Positions 41,691-54,852 are shown, counted from the stretch's first letter. The stretch is DNA of 64,000 nt from Tridacna crocea (GCA_943736015.1 OX031061.1:58968192-59032191), one strand, 5' to 3'. The notes: a model not told the origin generated them from the sequence alone. Numbers and translations are program-made.

Positions 41691-44600
41691 TTCCTATATC
41701 TGGTGGTACTGCCCCACTCAATCTTATTGCATTTGTTATCCCTGATATGCACTCTAAAACATGGGGTATAGGAGTAGGTGTCACAATCCCAATGAAGGGG
41801 CCTGAACGGGCTGGTCAATAAGTACATTTAATTTGTCTTGTTGCCTCATAAATGCAGAAACAAAGGAAAAACAAATCCTGTATCTGGTGGTACTGCCCCA
41901 ATTAAGCTTAGTATTTCTTTTATCCCTGATAAACACTGTAAATAAAAAACTGTATGGGTTGGTGTCACAATCCCTTAAAAGAGGCTTTAGAGGGGTCGGT
42001 CAATAATTACGTTTCATCTGTGATTTTACCGCTGGGATTGAAAAAGAAAAAAAATATTGTGTCTTATGGTACTGCCCCACTAAGGCTTATTGTTTATATT
42101 ATTGTCAATGTCCTCTTTTAATAATAGACTACAGGGTAGGTGTCACAATCCCAATAAATGGGCCAAAAAGGGGTCAATCAATAATAACATCAAATTTGCT
42201 ATTTTGCCTTAATGACAAAAAGACATAAGAAACTTCCTATGTCTGGTGGTACTGCCCCACTCAATCTTATTGCATTTGTTATCCCTGATACCCACTCTAA
42301 AAAATGGGGTATAGGAGTAGGTGTCACAATCCCAATGAAGGGGCCCTGAAGGGGCTGGTCAATAAGTATATTAAATTTGTGTTGTTGCCACATGAATGCA
42401 GTAACAAAGGGAAAAAATCCTGTGTCTGGTGGTACTGCCCAAATTACCCTTAGTATATTTTTTATCCCTGATATACACTGTAAATAAAAGTCTTTATTGG
42501 TTGGTGTCACAATCCCTTAAAAGGGGCTTCAGAAGGGTTGGTCAATAATTATGTTTAATATGCGATTTTTCCGCTTGGATTGAAAAAGAAAAAAAATATT
42601 ATGTCTTATGGTACTGCCCCACTAAGGCTTATTGTCTTTATTATCCTCAATGTCCACTGTAAAAAAATGGACTACAGGGGTAGGTGTCACAATCCCAAGA
42701 AATGGGCCAAAGAGGGGTCAATCAATAATAATATCAAATTTGCTATTTTGCCTCAATGAAAAAAAGACATAAGAAAATTCCTATATATGGTGGTACTGCC
42801 CCACTCAATCTTATTGCATTTGTTATCCCTGATATCGACTCTAATAAATGGGGTATAGGAGTAGGTGTCACAATCCCAATGAAGGGGCCGTGAACGGGCT
42901 GGTCAATAAGTATGTTAAATTTGTCTAGTTGCCTCATGAATGCAGAAACAAAGGGGAAAAATCCTGTATCTGGTGGTACTGCCCCAATTAAGCTTAGTAT
43001 ATTTTTCATCCCTGATATTTACTGTAAATAAAAAATTGTATGGGTTGGTGTCACAATCCCTTAAAAGGGGCTTTAAAAGGGTCGGTCAATAATTACGTTT
43101 TACTTGTGATTTTACCACTGGGATTAAAAAAAAAATGTGTCTTATGATACTGCCCCACAAAAGCTTATTGTTTTTATCATCCTCACTATCCACTGTCAGA
43201 GGGGTCGGTCAATAATTATGTTTTATCTGTGATTTTACCGCTGGGACTGAAAAAGAAAAAAAAATATTGTGTCTAATGGTACTGCCCCACTAAGGCTTAT
43301 TGTCTTTATTATCCTCAATGTCCACTGTAAAAAATGGACAACAGTGGTAGGTGTCACAATCCCAATAAATGGGCTAAAGAGGGGTCAATCAATAATAACA
43401 TCAAATTTGCTATTTTGCCTCAATGACAAAAAGACATAAGAAACTTCCTGTGTCTGGTGGTACTGCCCCACTCAATCTTATTGGATTTGTTATCCCTGAT
43501 ATCCACTCTAAAAAATGGGGTACAGGAGTAGGTGTCACAATCCCAATAAGGTGGTACTAAAGGGGCTGGTCAATAAGTATGTTAAATTTGTCTTGTTGCC
43601 TCATGAATGCAGAAACAAAGGAAAACAAAATCCTGTATCTGGTGGTACTGCCCCAATTAAGCTTAGTATATTTTTTATCCCTGTTATAAACTGCAAATAA
43701 AAATCTGTATGGGTTGGTGTCACAATCCCTTAAAAGGCGCCTTTAGAGGGGTCGGTCAATAATTATGTTTTATCTGTGATTTTACCGCTGGGATTGAAAA
43801 AGAAAAAAAAATATTGTGTCTAATGGTACTGCCCCACTAAGGCTTATTGTCTTTATTATCCTCAATGTCCACCTTAATAAATGGACTACAGGGGTAGGTG
43901 TCACAATCCCAATAAATGGGCCAAAGAGGGGTCAATCAATATTAATATCAAATTTGCTATTTTGCCTCAATGACAAAAAGACATAAGAAAATTCCTTTGT
44001 CTGGTGGTACTGGTCAACTCAATCTTATTGCATTTGTTATCCCTCATACCCACTCTAAAAAATAGGGTATAGGAGTTGGTGTCACAATCCCAATGAATGG
44101 GCCGTAAAGGGGCTGGTCAATAAGTATGTTAAATTTGTCTGGTTGCCTCATGAATGCAGAATCAAAGGGAAAAAAATCCTGTGTCTGGTGGTACTGCCCC
44201 AATTAAGCTTAGTATATTTTTTATCCCTGATATCCACTGTACATAAAAAGTTGTATGGGTTGGTGTCACAATCCCTTAAAAGGGTCTTTAAAGGGGTCGG
44301 TCAATAATTATGTTTTATTTATGTTTTTATCGCTGGGATTGTAAAAGAAAAAAAAAAATATTGTGTCTGATGGTATTGCCCCACAAAAGCCTATTACTTT
44401 TATTATCCTCAATGTCCACTGTAAAAAATGGACTACAGGGGTAGGGGTCACAATCCCAATAAATGGGCCAAAGAGAGGTCAATCAATTATAACATCAAAT
44501 TTGTTATTTTGCCTCAATGACAAAAAGACATAAGAAAATTCCTATGTCTGGTGGTACTGCCCCACTCAGTCTTATTGCATTTGTTATCCCTGATATCCAC

Positions 44601-47600
44601 TCTAAAAAATGGGGTATAGGAGTAGGTGTCACAATCCCAATGAAGAGGCCCTAAAGGGGCTGGTCAATAAGTATGTTAAATTTGTCTTGTTGCCTCATGA
44701 ATGCAGAAAAAAAGGGGAAAAAATTCTGTGTCTGGTGGTACTGCCCCAATTAAGCTTAGTATATTTTTTATCCCTGATATGCACTGTAAATAAAAAACTG
44801 TATGGGTTGATGTCACAATCCCTGAAATGGGGCTTTAGATGGGTCGGTTAATAATCACGTTTTATCTGTGGTTTTACTGCTGAGATTAAAAAGAAAAAAA
44901 AAATTGTGTCTGTTGGTACTGCCCCACTAAGGCTTATTGTTTTTATTATCCGCAATGTCCACTGTAAATAATAGACTACAGGGGTAGGTGTAACAATCCC
45001 AATAAATGGGCCAAAGAGGGGTCAATCAATAATAACATCAAATTTGTAATTTTGCCTCAATCACAAAAAGACATAAGAAACTTCCTATGTCTGGTGGTAC
45101 TGCCCCACCCAATCTTATTGCATTTGTTATCCCTGATATCCACTCTAAAAAATGGGGTACAGGAGTAGGTGTCACAATCCCAATGAAGGGGCCCTAAAGG
45201 GGCTGGTCAAAAAGTATGTTTAATTTGTCTTGTTTCCTCATGAATGCAGAAACCAAGCGGAAAAAACCTGTATCTGGTGGTACTGCCCCAATTAAGCTGA
45301 GTATATTTTTTATCCCTGATATACACTATAAATAGAAAACTGCATGGGTTGGTGTCACAATCCCTTAAAAGGTGCCTTTAGAGGGGTCGGTCAATAATTA
45401 TGTTTTATCTGGGATTTTACCTCTTGGATTGAAAAAGAAAAAATAATTGTGTTTTATGGTACTGCCCCACTAAGGCTTATTGTCTTTATTATCCTTATTG
45501 TCCAATGTAAAAAAATGGACTACAGGAGTGGGTGTCACAATCCCAATAAATGGGCCAAAAGAGCGGTCAATCAATATTAATATCAAATTTGCTATTTTGC
45601 CTCAATGACAAGAAGACATAAGAAAGTTCCTATGTCTGGTGGTACTGCCCCACTCAATCTTATTGCATTTGTTATCCCTGATATGCACTGTAAAAAATAG
45701 GGTATAGGAGTAGGTGTCACAATACCAATGAAGGGGCCCTGAAGGGGCTGGTCAATAAGCATATTAAATTTGTCTTGTTGCCTCATGAATGCAGAAACAA
45801 AGGAAAACAAAATCCTGTATCTGGTGGTACTGCCCCAATTAAGCTTAGTATATTTTTTATCCCTGATATACACTGTAAATAAAAAACTGTATGGGTTGGT
45901 GTCACAATCCCTGAAAAGGGGCTTCAGAGGGGTCGGTCAATAATTATGTTTTATCTGTGATTTTACCGCTGGGATTGAAAAAGAAAAAAAATTATTGTGT
46001 TTTATGGTACTGCCCCACTAAGGCTTATTGTCTTTATTATCCTCAATGTCCACTGTAAAAAATGGACTACAGGGGTAGGTGTCACAATCCCAATAAATGG
46101 GCCAAAGAGGGGGTCAATCAATAATAACACCAAATTTGCTATTTTGCCTCAATGACAAAAAGACTTTAAAAAAAATTCTTATGTCTGGTGGTACTGCCCC
46201 ACTCAATCTTATTGCATTTGTTATCCCTGATATCGACTCTAATAAATGGGGTATAGGAGTAGGTGTCACAATCCCAATGAAGGGGCCCGAAAGGGGCTGG
46301 TCAATAAGTATATTAAATTTGTGTTGTTGCTTCATGAATGCAGAAACAAAGGATAAAAAATCTGTATCTGGTGGTACTGCCCCAATTAAGCTTAGTATAT
46401 TTTTTATCCCTGATATATACTGTAAATAAAAAACGGTATTTGTTGGTGTCACAATCCCTGAAAAGGGGCTTCAGAGGGGTCGGTCCATATTTATGTTTTA
46501 TCTGTGATTTTACCGCTGGGATTGAAAAAGAAAAAAAAAATATTGTGTCTAATGGTACTGCCCCACTAAGGCTTATTGTCTTTATTATCCTCAATGTCCA
46601 CCTTAATAAATGGACTACAGGGGTAGGTGTCACAATCCCAATAAATGGGCCAAAGAGGGGGGTCAATCAATAATAACATCAAATTTGCTATTTTGCCTCA
46701 ATGACAAAAAGACTTAAAAGAATTCTTATGTCTGGTGCTACTGCCCCACTCAATCTTATTGCATTTGTTATCCATGATATCCACTCTAAAAAATGGGGTA
46801 TAGGAGTAGGTGTCACAATCCCAATGAAGGGGCCCGAAAGGGGCTGGTCAATAAGTATATTAGATTTGTGTTGTTGCTTCATGAATGCAGAAACAAAGGA
46901 TAAAAAATCTGTATCTGGTGGTACTGCCCCAATTAAGCTTCATATATTTTTTATCCCTGATATACACTGTAAATAAAAAACTGTATTGGTTGGTGTCACA
47001 ATCCTTGAAAAGGGGCTTCAGAGGGGTCGGTCAATAATTATGTTTTATCTGTGATTTTACCGCTGGGATTGAAAAAGAAAAAAAAAATATTGTGTCTAAT
47101 GGTACTGCCCCACTAAGGCTTATTGTCTTTATTATCCTCAATGTCCACCGTAAAAAATGGACTACAGGGGTAGGTGTCACAATCCCAATAAATGGGCCAA
47201 AGAGGGGGGTCAATCAATAATAACATCAAATTTGCTGTTTTGCCTCAATGACAAAAAGACTTAAAAAAATTCTTATGTCTTGTGGTACTGCCCCACTCAA
47301 TCTTATTGCATTTGTTATCCCTGATATCCACTCTAAAAAATGGGGTATAGGAGTAGGTGTCACAATCCCAATGAAGGGCCCCGAAAGGGGCTGGTCAATA
47401 AGTATATTAAATTTGTGTTGTTGCTTCATGAATGCAGAAACAAAGGATAAAAAATCTGTATCTGGTGGTACTGCCCCAATTAAGCTTAATATATTTTTTA
47501 TCCCTGATATATATTGTAAATAAAAAACTGTATGGGTTGGTGTCACAATCCCTGAAAAGGGGCTTCAGAGGGGTCGGTCAATAATTATGTTTTATCTGTG

Positions 47601-50600
47601 ATTTTACCGCTGGGATTGAAAAAGAAAAAAAATTATTGTGTTTTATGGTACTGCCCCACTAAGGCTTATTGTCTTTATTATCCTCAATGTCCACTGTAAA
47701 AAATGGACTACAGGGGTAGGTGTCACAATCCCAATAAATGGGCCAAAGAGGGGGTCAATCAATAATAACACCAAATTTGCTATTTTGCCTCAATGACAAA
47801 AAGACTTTAAAAAAAATTCTTATGTCTGGTGGTACTGCCCCACTCAATCTTATTGCATTTGTTATCCCTGATATCGACTCTAATAAATGGGGTATAGGAG
47901 TAGGTGTCACAATCCCAATGAAGGGGCCCGAAAGGGGCTGGTCAATAAGTATATTAAATTTGTGTTGTTGCTTCATGAATGCAGAAACAAAGGATAAAAA
48001 ATCTGTATCTGGTGGTACTGCCCCAATTAAGCTTAGTATATCTTTATCCCTGATATATACTGTAAATAAAAAACGGCATTTGTTGGTGTCACAATCCCTG
48101 AAAAGGGGCTTCAGAGGGGTCGGTCCATATTTATGTTTTATCTGTGATTTTACCGCTGGGATTGAAAAAGAAAAAAAAAATATTGTGTCTAATGGTACTG
48201 CCCCACTAAGGCTTATTGTCTTTATTATCCTCAATGTCCACCTTAATAAATGGACTACAGGGGTAGGTGTCACAATCCCAATAAATGGGCCAAAGAGGGG
48301 GGTCAATCAATAATAACATCAAATTTGCTATTTTGCCTCAATGACAAAAAGACTTAAAAGAATTCTTATGTCTGGTGCTACTGCCCCACTCAATCTTATT
48401 GCATTTGTTATCCATGATATCCACTCTAAAAAATGGGGTATAGGAGTAGGTGTCACAATCCCAATGAAGGGGCCCGAAAGGGGCTGGTCAATAAGTATAT
48501 TAGATTTGTGTTGTTGCTTCATGAATGCAGAAACAAAGGATAAAAAATCTGTATCTGGTGGTACTGCCCCAATTAAGCTTCATATATTTTTTATCCCTGA
48601 TATACACTGTAAATAAAAAACTGTATTGGTTGGTGTCACAATCCTTGAAAAGGGGCTTCAGAGGGGTCGGTCAATAATTATGTTTTATCTGTGATTTTAC
48701 CGCTGGGATTGAAAAAGAAAAAAAAAAATATTGTGTCTAATGGTACTGCCCCACTAAGGCTTATTGTCTTTATTATCCTCAATGTCCACCGTAAAAAATG
48801 GACTACAGCGGTAGGTGTCACAATCCCAATAAATGGGCCAAAGAGGGGGGTCAATCAATAATAACATCAAATTTGCTGTTTTGCCTCAATGACAAAAAGA
48901 CTTAAAAAAATTCTTATGTCTTGTGGTACTGCCCCACTCAATCTTATTGCATTTGTTATCCCTGATATCGACTCTAAAAAATGGGGTATAGGAGTAGGTG
49001 TCACAATCCCAATGAAGGGCCCCGAAAGGGGCTGGTCAATAAGTATATTAAATTTGTGTTGTTGCTTCATGAATGCAGAAACAAAGGATAAAAAATCTGT
49101 ATCTGGTGGTACTGCCCCAATTAAGCTTAATATATTTTTTATCCCTGATATATATTGTAAATAAAAAACTGTATGGGTTGGTGTCACAATCCCTGAAAAG
49201 GGGCTTCAGAGGGGTCGGTCAATAATTATGTTTTATCTGTGATTTTACCGCTGGGATTGAAAAAGAAAAAAAAATATTGTGTCTAATGGTACTGCCCCAT
49301 TAAGGCTTATTGTCTTTATTATCCTCAATGTCCACTGTAAAAAAATGGACTACAGGGGTAGGTGTCACAATCCCAATAAATGGGCCAAAGAGGGGGGTCA
49401 ATCAATAATAACATCAAATTTGCTGTTTTGCCTCAATGACAAAAAGACTTTAAAAAATTCTTATGTCTGGTGGTACTGCCCCACTCAGTCTTATTGCATT
49501 TGTTATCCCTGATATCCACTCAAAAAAATGGGATATAAGAGTAGGTGTCACAATCCCAATAAAGGGGCTCTAAAGGGCCTGGTCAATAAGTATGTTAAAT
49601 TTGTCTGGTTGTCTCATGAATGCAGAAACAAAGGGAAAAAATCCTGTGTCTGGTGGTACTGCCCCAATTAAGCTTAGTATATTTTTTACCCCTAATATCA
49701 ACTGTACATAAAAAACTGTATGGGTTGGTGTCACAATCCCTTAAAAGGGGCTTTAAAGGGGTCGGTCAATAATTATTCTTTATTTGTGATTTTACTGCTG
49801 GGATTGTAAAAGAAAAAAAATATTGTGTCTGATGGTACTGCCCCACAAAAGCCTATTATTTTTATTGTCCTCAATGTCCACTGTAAAAAATGGACTACAG
49901 TGGTATGTGTCACAATCCCATTAAATGGGCAAAAGAGGGGTCAATCAATAATACCATCATATTTGCTATTTTGCCTCAATGACAAAAAGACATAAGAAAA
50001 TTCCTATGTCTGGTGGTACTGCCCCACTCAGTCTTAATGGATTTGTTATCCCTGATATCCACTCTAAAAAATGGGGTAAAGGAGTAGGTGTCACAATCCT
50101 AATGAAGGGGTCTTAAAGGGGCTGGTCAATAAGTATGTTAAATTTGTGTTGTTGCCTCATGAATGCAGAAACAAAGGGGAAAAAAATCCTGTGTCTTGTG
50201 GTACTGCCCCATTTAAGCTTAGTATATTTTTTATTACTGATATACACTGTAAATAGAAAACTGTATGGGTTGGTGTCACAATCCCTGAAAAGGGGCTTTA
50301 GAGGGGTCGGTTAATAATCACGTTTTATCTGTGATTTTACTGCTGGGATTGAAAAAGAAAAAAAAAATATTGTGTCTTATGGTACTGCCCCACTAAGGCT
50401 TATTGTTTTTATTATCCTCAATGTCCACTGTAAATAATGGACTACAGGGGTAGGTGTCACAATCCCAATAAAAGGGCCAAAGAGGGATCAATCAACAATA
50501 ACATCAAACATGCTATTTTTGCCTCAATGACAAAAAGGCCTAAGAAAAAAATCCTGTGTCTGGTGGTACTGCCCCACTCAATCTTATTGCATTTGCTATC

Positions 50601-50730
50601 CCTGATATCCACTGCAAAAACTGGGATGTAGGAGTAGATGTCACAATCCCAATGAAGGGGCCTTAAAGGGACTGGTCAATAAGTAAGTTAATGTTGCCAT
50701 GTTGCCTCAGGAATGGAAAACAAAACAAAA
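41690..50730 (+). repeat. Satellite array, higher-order trimers of ~545 bp
   Basis: Three monomer types (~181 bp each) alternate. Type 1 follows ggtactgccccactcaatct (cttattgcatttgttatccc), type 2 begins aattaagcttagtatat, and type 3 begins actaaggcttattgtcttta. About 17 trimers are seen, the type-1 mark recurring near 41715, 42259, 42801, 43468, 44018, 44570, 45112, 45656 and so on to 50576. All share gtaggtgtcacaatccc. Open frames on both strands within it are by-products of the repeat. Confidence 0.93.
45880..49261 (+). repeat. 1641-bp tandem duplication inside the satellite
   Basis: Sequence from about 45880-47620 recurs nearly base for base at an offset of ~1641 bp (three trimers). For example, the block at 46097 recurs at 47738, 46701 at 48341 and 47248 at 48889. 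Only scattered differences are seen, such as a short deletion near 48040. Confidence 0.9.
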
Positions 50731-51420
50731 TCTTGTGTCTGATGGTACTGCCCCACAGAACCTTAGTGCTTTATGATCCTTGATAACCACTGTAAGGAAT
50801 AGCCTCTAGGCTAAGGTGTCACAATCCCACTTAAGGGCCACCAGAGTGTTTGTCATTATAACGTCATATTTGTCATGTTCCATGGGGAAAGAAAATTGAT
50901 ACAATAGAAAATAAAATTTGTGTCTCAAGGTATTGTCCAACTGAAGCTTATTATTTTAATTAATCAAACAACAATTTTCAAGTGGAAATGCCTCACTTAA
51001 CTATAGTTAACCATGCAAACTACAGTAATATTGAGCGATAAGGGTAGGTTTCACTGTCGGTACTCCTCTGAAAAAGACCGACCAGAGATTGTTTTATGCC
51101 AATTTATGTATTTTAATATTACATCACTGATGGTAAGAAAAAGTGACTTTCCAGTGACAGGCGGTATTGTGAATTTTGGGCTATTACAGTAAGTGATATA
51201 ATCTGCATATAGGAGCCTTAGAGAGTCATTTCAATTGTTTGTAGTGTTGTATCACAGATAGAAATAATAATATTAATAATATACATACCTATGACAGCAA
51301 GTTTTGTTCCTCTGAAGCTTCTGGGCAGAGTTAAATGCGATAACTACTGCAAAATTTGCACTTTAGGGGTAGTTATGGGCGATATTGGTAGGTGTCGTAA
51401 TACCTATGTATTCACGCGCA
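50730..51420 (+). repeat. Satellite array, right diverged zone
   Basis: One clear diverged monomer (50740-50930, gatggtactgccccacagaa) is followed by increasingly faint ones (gggtaggtttcactgtcggt near 51040, ttggtaggtgtcgtaatacc near 51390). Confidence 0.75.
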
Positions 51421-53099
51421 CTTTCAGACTAAATTAGATAAATTCTCCTAGATTTTTGTGTTTAACTGCGGACTTACAACCTTAGCGTAAAGCTTGACAA
51501 ATATTATGCAGAAATAGTAACCATGCTATTGTTTCCATGAAATTGTATGCCGAACGCCGTACGCGCTGATTTTGTTGTGGGTCGAAATGGTTATGGGCCG
51601 ATTTGTCCATTTACAGTCTATGCAGAGTTACCGTTATTGTCCTTATTGGGAGAAGCTTATTGGGAGAACGCTTGATTTTATCTGATGCAACATGGTAAAA
51701 TCGGTTCTAGTTTCAACATTCATTGAAACTGCACCTTTGCATAACGTTAAAGTATCAATAATTGCCATATTTTACATTTCACTTTCACCTAAAACTGAAT
51801 TTACTTTTATTTTATAAACGGGCCTTTTCATATTTGGACTTTACTGTAACTTTAATTCGGACTTTAAACTGTAGAAAATATTGCGGAAAAGGAGAAAATA
51901 TTGGTTACAAGCATTTATTCCTTTTTTTTTCAAAATTCGATTTCCATGGCGTCGTTATTTACGGCATTGATTGGAGTAAATGACAAAAGAATGAGAAGGA
52001 TTTCTGCCAAAGACCCAATTATCGCAATTTCTGAGAGGTGTAGTACTGAACTTGAGCTTCAGTATTCGCTAAATCGTGTTGAGCTGAGGTTTACAGCCAA
52101 TTGCCTAGGTACTTTATTAGTTTTAACACGGAGACAGTTAACTTATTTGCGAGTTCTTAAGATTTCACGAGTACTAAACCAGGGCTCTGCACCGTCTTAC
52201 CCTATAAAACTCTAACGCGAATAACGGTGCCAACATGGTGCAAGATTAGGCACCTGCAAAAGCTGCAATATACTGTTGGATCTACAATTGTTCAATAATT
52301 TCGTAATATATAATGTATCATAAACAGCTGTGAAATTACAATCTACCTATCTTTTCCACCGATTAAATCATTTGAGTTATGCTCTAACAAAAGGGGGTTA
52401 AATGCATTTCCACAATACATATTGCTAAGTTAGTCATCACATTATCATGAATCCTTAAATCATCTTTTTTTTTTTCAAACAACCGATTGAATCATGAGGT
52501 AGAATTATCATTTATCATGCAGACTGATTAAAGAAAGCGAAAAGTTTCCACCCATGTCAGTCTGCGCGGATTGAGCAGGCTGACATGCGTTGGTAGTGTT
52601 CACAAATGCATGAAACCCCCTTTTCACAGAGCCTGGCTCATTTATTCAGAAAGATATGCAATGTTTTAGTGTAAACTCTTCACCTAACATTCATGTGTTT
52701 TTAAAATCCCAAGGAAGACGGCTCTTAAAAACATCGTGGGCAAAGGGGGAAAATGCAGGTAACCTTTCTCCTTAACCCACAATGTTCCTTTACTATTAAA
52801 GACAAATACAATCATTTTAGGCACATCAATTTGAAGTTTGCAGATATTTTAGATGTAGAATTGAACTTACAAAATTCTATAGTCTAACATAGGGTAATCG
52901 CAATGGCTTCCATGAAATAACATCTTCATTTTTTTAAGGCTATTTTAAATACAATAACTATAATTGTATAGGGTATAGAAAGCTGATTAAGGCGAAGGAC
53001 GTAGATTCTTCACAGTCTATTCTGTGTACAAAAACGACCTCTGGCCATTTTAGTGTTGGCGAAAGGGTTCAGATGAAACAGTTTAACGTTAAGGGTCCA
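51421..53099. other. Spacer with eroded MITEs and a weak open frame
   Basis: Family B core relics lie near 51870-51940 and 52715-52785 (aacatcgtgggcaaaggggg). An open frame from ATG 51946 (MASLFTALIGV) to a stop at 52213-52215 encodes 89 residues with no recognised domain; I do not call it a gene. 52385-52690 shares order with the flanks of the signal-peptide exons further on (aagggggttaaatg, cagtctgcgcgg, gagcctggctcattta). Confidence 0.45.
51600..51700 (-). repeat. Dispersed repeat family C, short copy 3
   Basis: gagttaccgttattgtcctt, then attgggagaagcttattggg and gaacgcttgatttt are the inverse of 32535-32620. Confidence 0.75.
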
Positions 53100-53328
53100 T
53101 TAACCCTTTACTCCATAAATGCTCATTTCTACGCATAGCTCGTAGGAGCCTTAGGAAAACATTGTGACAAAAGGTGAAATTGCTCGTGACGAGCAATTTC
53201 ACCTTTAGTCACAATGTTTTCTATGCTATCAAAAGGTGTCATATACACATAAAAAATGGCTTCATCCTTGGTGTTATTTAGGGTCAATTAGAGATACCAT
53301 AGAAATGCCTTATGGGGTAAAGGGTTAA
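53100..53328. mobile_element. Palindromic TTAA MITE, family A, copy 3
   Basis: TTAACCCTTTACTCCATAAA ... gccttatggggtaaagggTTAA, with a nearly perfect central foldback around attgctcgtgacgagcaatt. Closest to copy 1. Confidence 0.9.
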
Positions 53329-54020
53329 CATCCTCTCCTTTATAAAGTTCTGTAACGTTAGTCAATGATGTGATTTACAATAACATTGTAGTGAAGTAAA
53401 TAAGTTGTATACACCTAAGCATCATCATACAGTGAATGATGGAGGATAGTTGTTTCTTTCAGAATAAGATCAAAATGTGATTTTAATGACTGACAACTGG
53501 AACATCGAATGTTTGTGTTCACGAATGAAATGATATTTGATAGCTCTTTATGTATACGACAAAACAAACGGTTTTTCCTTTTCTTGTAAAGAAAAAAAAG
53601 AAAAACGATTAAAATAATTATTTTAAACGTTCTACATAAAGAAATATTTTGTTGCACAACCGCCTCCATAGACGTTTTTGCGACATCTTCAAAGTATCTT
53701 AACTCTTAAACAAGCAATACCGTGCTTTACAAAAAAAAAAAAAAACGAAGACAGCCTTTAGAAATATTGTGGGAAATGGAGAAAATACCGGTGGCTAACA
53801 TTTTCTAAGTTTCCCACAATGTTTTCTTCCATACCAAAGAAATTTCAACGCATTACGTAATTTTCAATTTCTGGCCTGAAAAATGCTTTCAAGTTGACAG
53901 GCCTTAAGTTTTCTTTTAATTCACAGACTAGCATGTAAGAAACCGAATACAAATGAGCTATGCTATGGCAAAAGGAGGTTTAATGATTTCCATGATGCAT
54001 TCTTCCACGCCAAACCTCAC
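53329..54020. other. Spacer with a family B relic
   Basis: A family B relic spans about 53700-53910 (attgtgggaaatggagaaaa ... ttctaagtttcccacaatgt). The minus-strand open frame at 53415-53669 has no recognisable domain. Confidence 0.45.
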
Positions 54021-54248
54021 TTAACCCATTACCACACAATCCCTACTTTTGACGCCCCAGAGTAAAAAGCCTTTTCAAAACACTGTGGGAAAAGGAGAAA
54101 ATGCTGGTAACCAGCATTTTCTCCTTTTCCCACGGTGTTTTCTACCCTTCCAGAACAAATTTCAATTTTTCAGTCAGCTTTATTTTGTCGTCTGCAAATG
54201 CTTTGAATTTGGACCAGTCTAAATTTTTCTTGTGTGGTAATGGGTTAA
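54021..54248. mobile_element. Palindromic TTAA MITE, family B, best-preserved copy
   Basis: TTAACCCATTACCACACAAT ... ttgtgtggtaatgggTTAA, so even the outermost bases are inverted. The centre is a perfect foldback (gagaaaatgctggtaaccag then cattttctccttttccca). It lies 106 bp upstream of a signal-peptide exon. Confidence 0.9.
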
Positions 54249-54353
54249 TGCGTGGACAGCGCATACTAACCTGGATCTATACAATTTGTAGATGTATTTA
54301 ACCGCCTTTTCATATTTTTTATCTGTAGTAAAGGGATATTTTACAGTGTGAAA

Positions 54354-54417
54354 ATGATAGCTGGAATTATTTTTTATATTGTTGTATTTTGTGCTGAATC
54401 TTCCACTGGGCTTCTAG
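54354..54417 (+). CDS. Signal-peptide exon, copy 1, of a second Ig-type receptor
   Basis: ATG at 54354 opens 21 codons (MIAGIIFYIVVFCAESSTGL plus L) followed by one base and a donor g|gtaatt. A short N-region, a hydrophobic core (IIFYIVVFCA) and a small-residue cleavage region make a convincing secretory signal. The exon ends in phase 1, as expected before a phase-1 Ig exon. A second, very similar exon lies 435 bp downstream. The closest compatible exon found is the Ig exon at 61722. Whether this copy is transcribed is unknown. Confidence 0.7.
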
Positions 54418-54788
54418 GTAATTATATATTCTTTTACTAGATTTTTACACAATACAATTTATTATAATTTCAATTTCGACCCTTTTTCATTACAAAAGGG
54501 GGTTTAATGATCTCCATGGAGCATTCTTCCACGCCAGTCATCAGTTTATTACTGACCTATAAAATCTAGTTTATCCAACAATTGACTGAAACTGAAGGTA
54601 CAATGATCCTTTGACATGCAGAAATTCAACTGTAAGAAAAAAAAAGTTTCGACCCAAGTCAGCCTGAGTAGGCAAGGCACGCTGACCTGGTCGATACTTT
54701 TTGTAGATAAATTAAGACTTCTTTTAAAAAAGCATGGCACATATATTTTATCTGAAGTGAAATGGATAGCCTACTAATGGGTGTGACA

Positions 54789-54852
54789 ATGATAAGTGGA
54801 ATTATACTTTATATTGTTGTACTTTGTGCTGAATCTTCCAATGGGCTTCTAG
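54789..54852 (+). CDS. Signal-peptide exon, copy 2, of a second Ig-type receptor
   Basis: ATG at 54789, 21 codons (MISGIILYIVVLCAESSNGL plus L), then g|gtaaat: same length, phase and donor position as copy 1. Four of 21 residues differ, all conservative or in the cleavage region, so the coding function was kept after duplication. The flanking ~100-150 bp also match copy 1 (atttttatacaataaaattt, tttcgaccctt), so promoter-proximal sequence was duplicated too. Alternative first exons are one reading, two gene copies with lost bodies another. Confidence 0.7.

Noticed and set aside
46097-48313. Long open frames (up to 191 residues) on both strands inside the satellite
   Set aside because: They overlap on opposite strands, repeat with the monomers and break at each small indel. 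They have no start context or domain and simply reflect the low stop content of the repeat unit.
39740-51420. CRISPR-like array
   Set aside because: The genome is eukaryotic and the units are contiguous ~181-bp monomers without unique spacers. It is a satellite.
51946-52215. 89-residue open frame starting MASLFTAL
   Set aside because: Good start context, but no domain, promoter or splice sites and it sits beside MITE relics. Kept only as a mention in the spacer entry.
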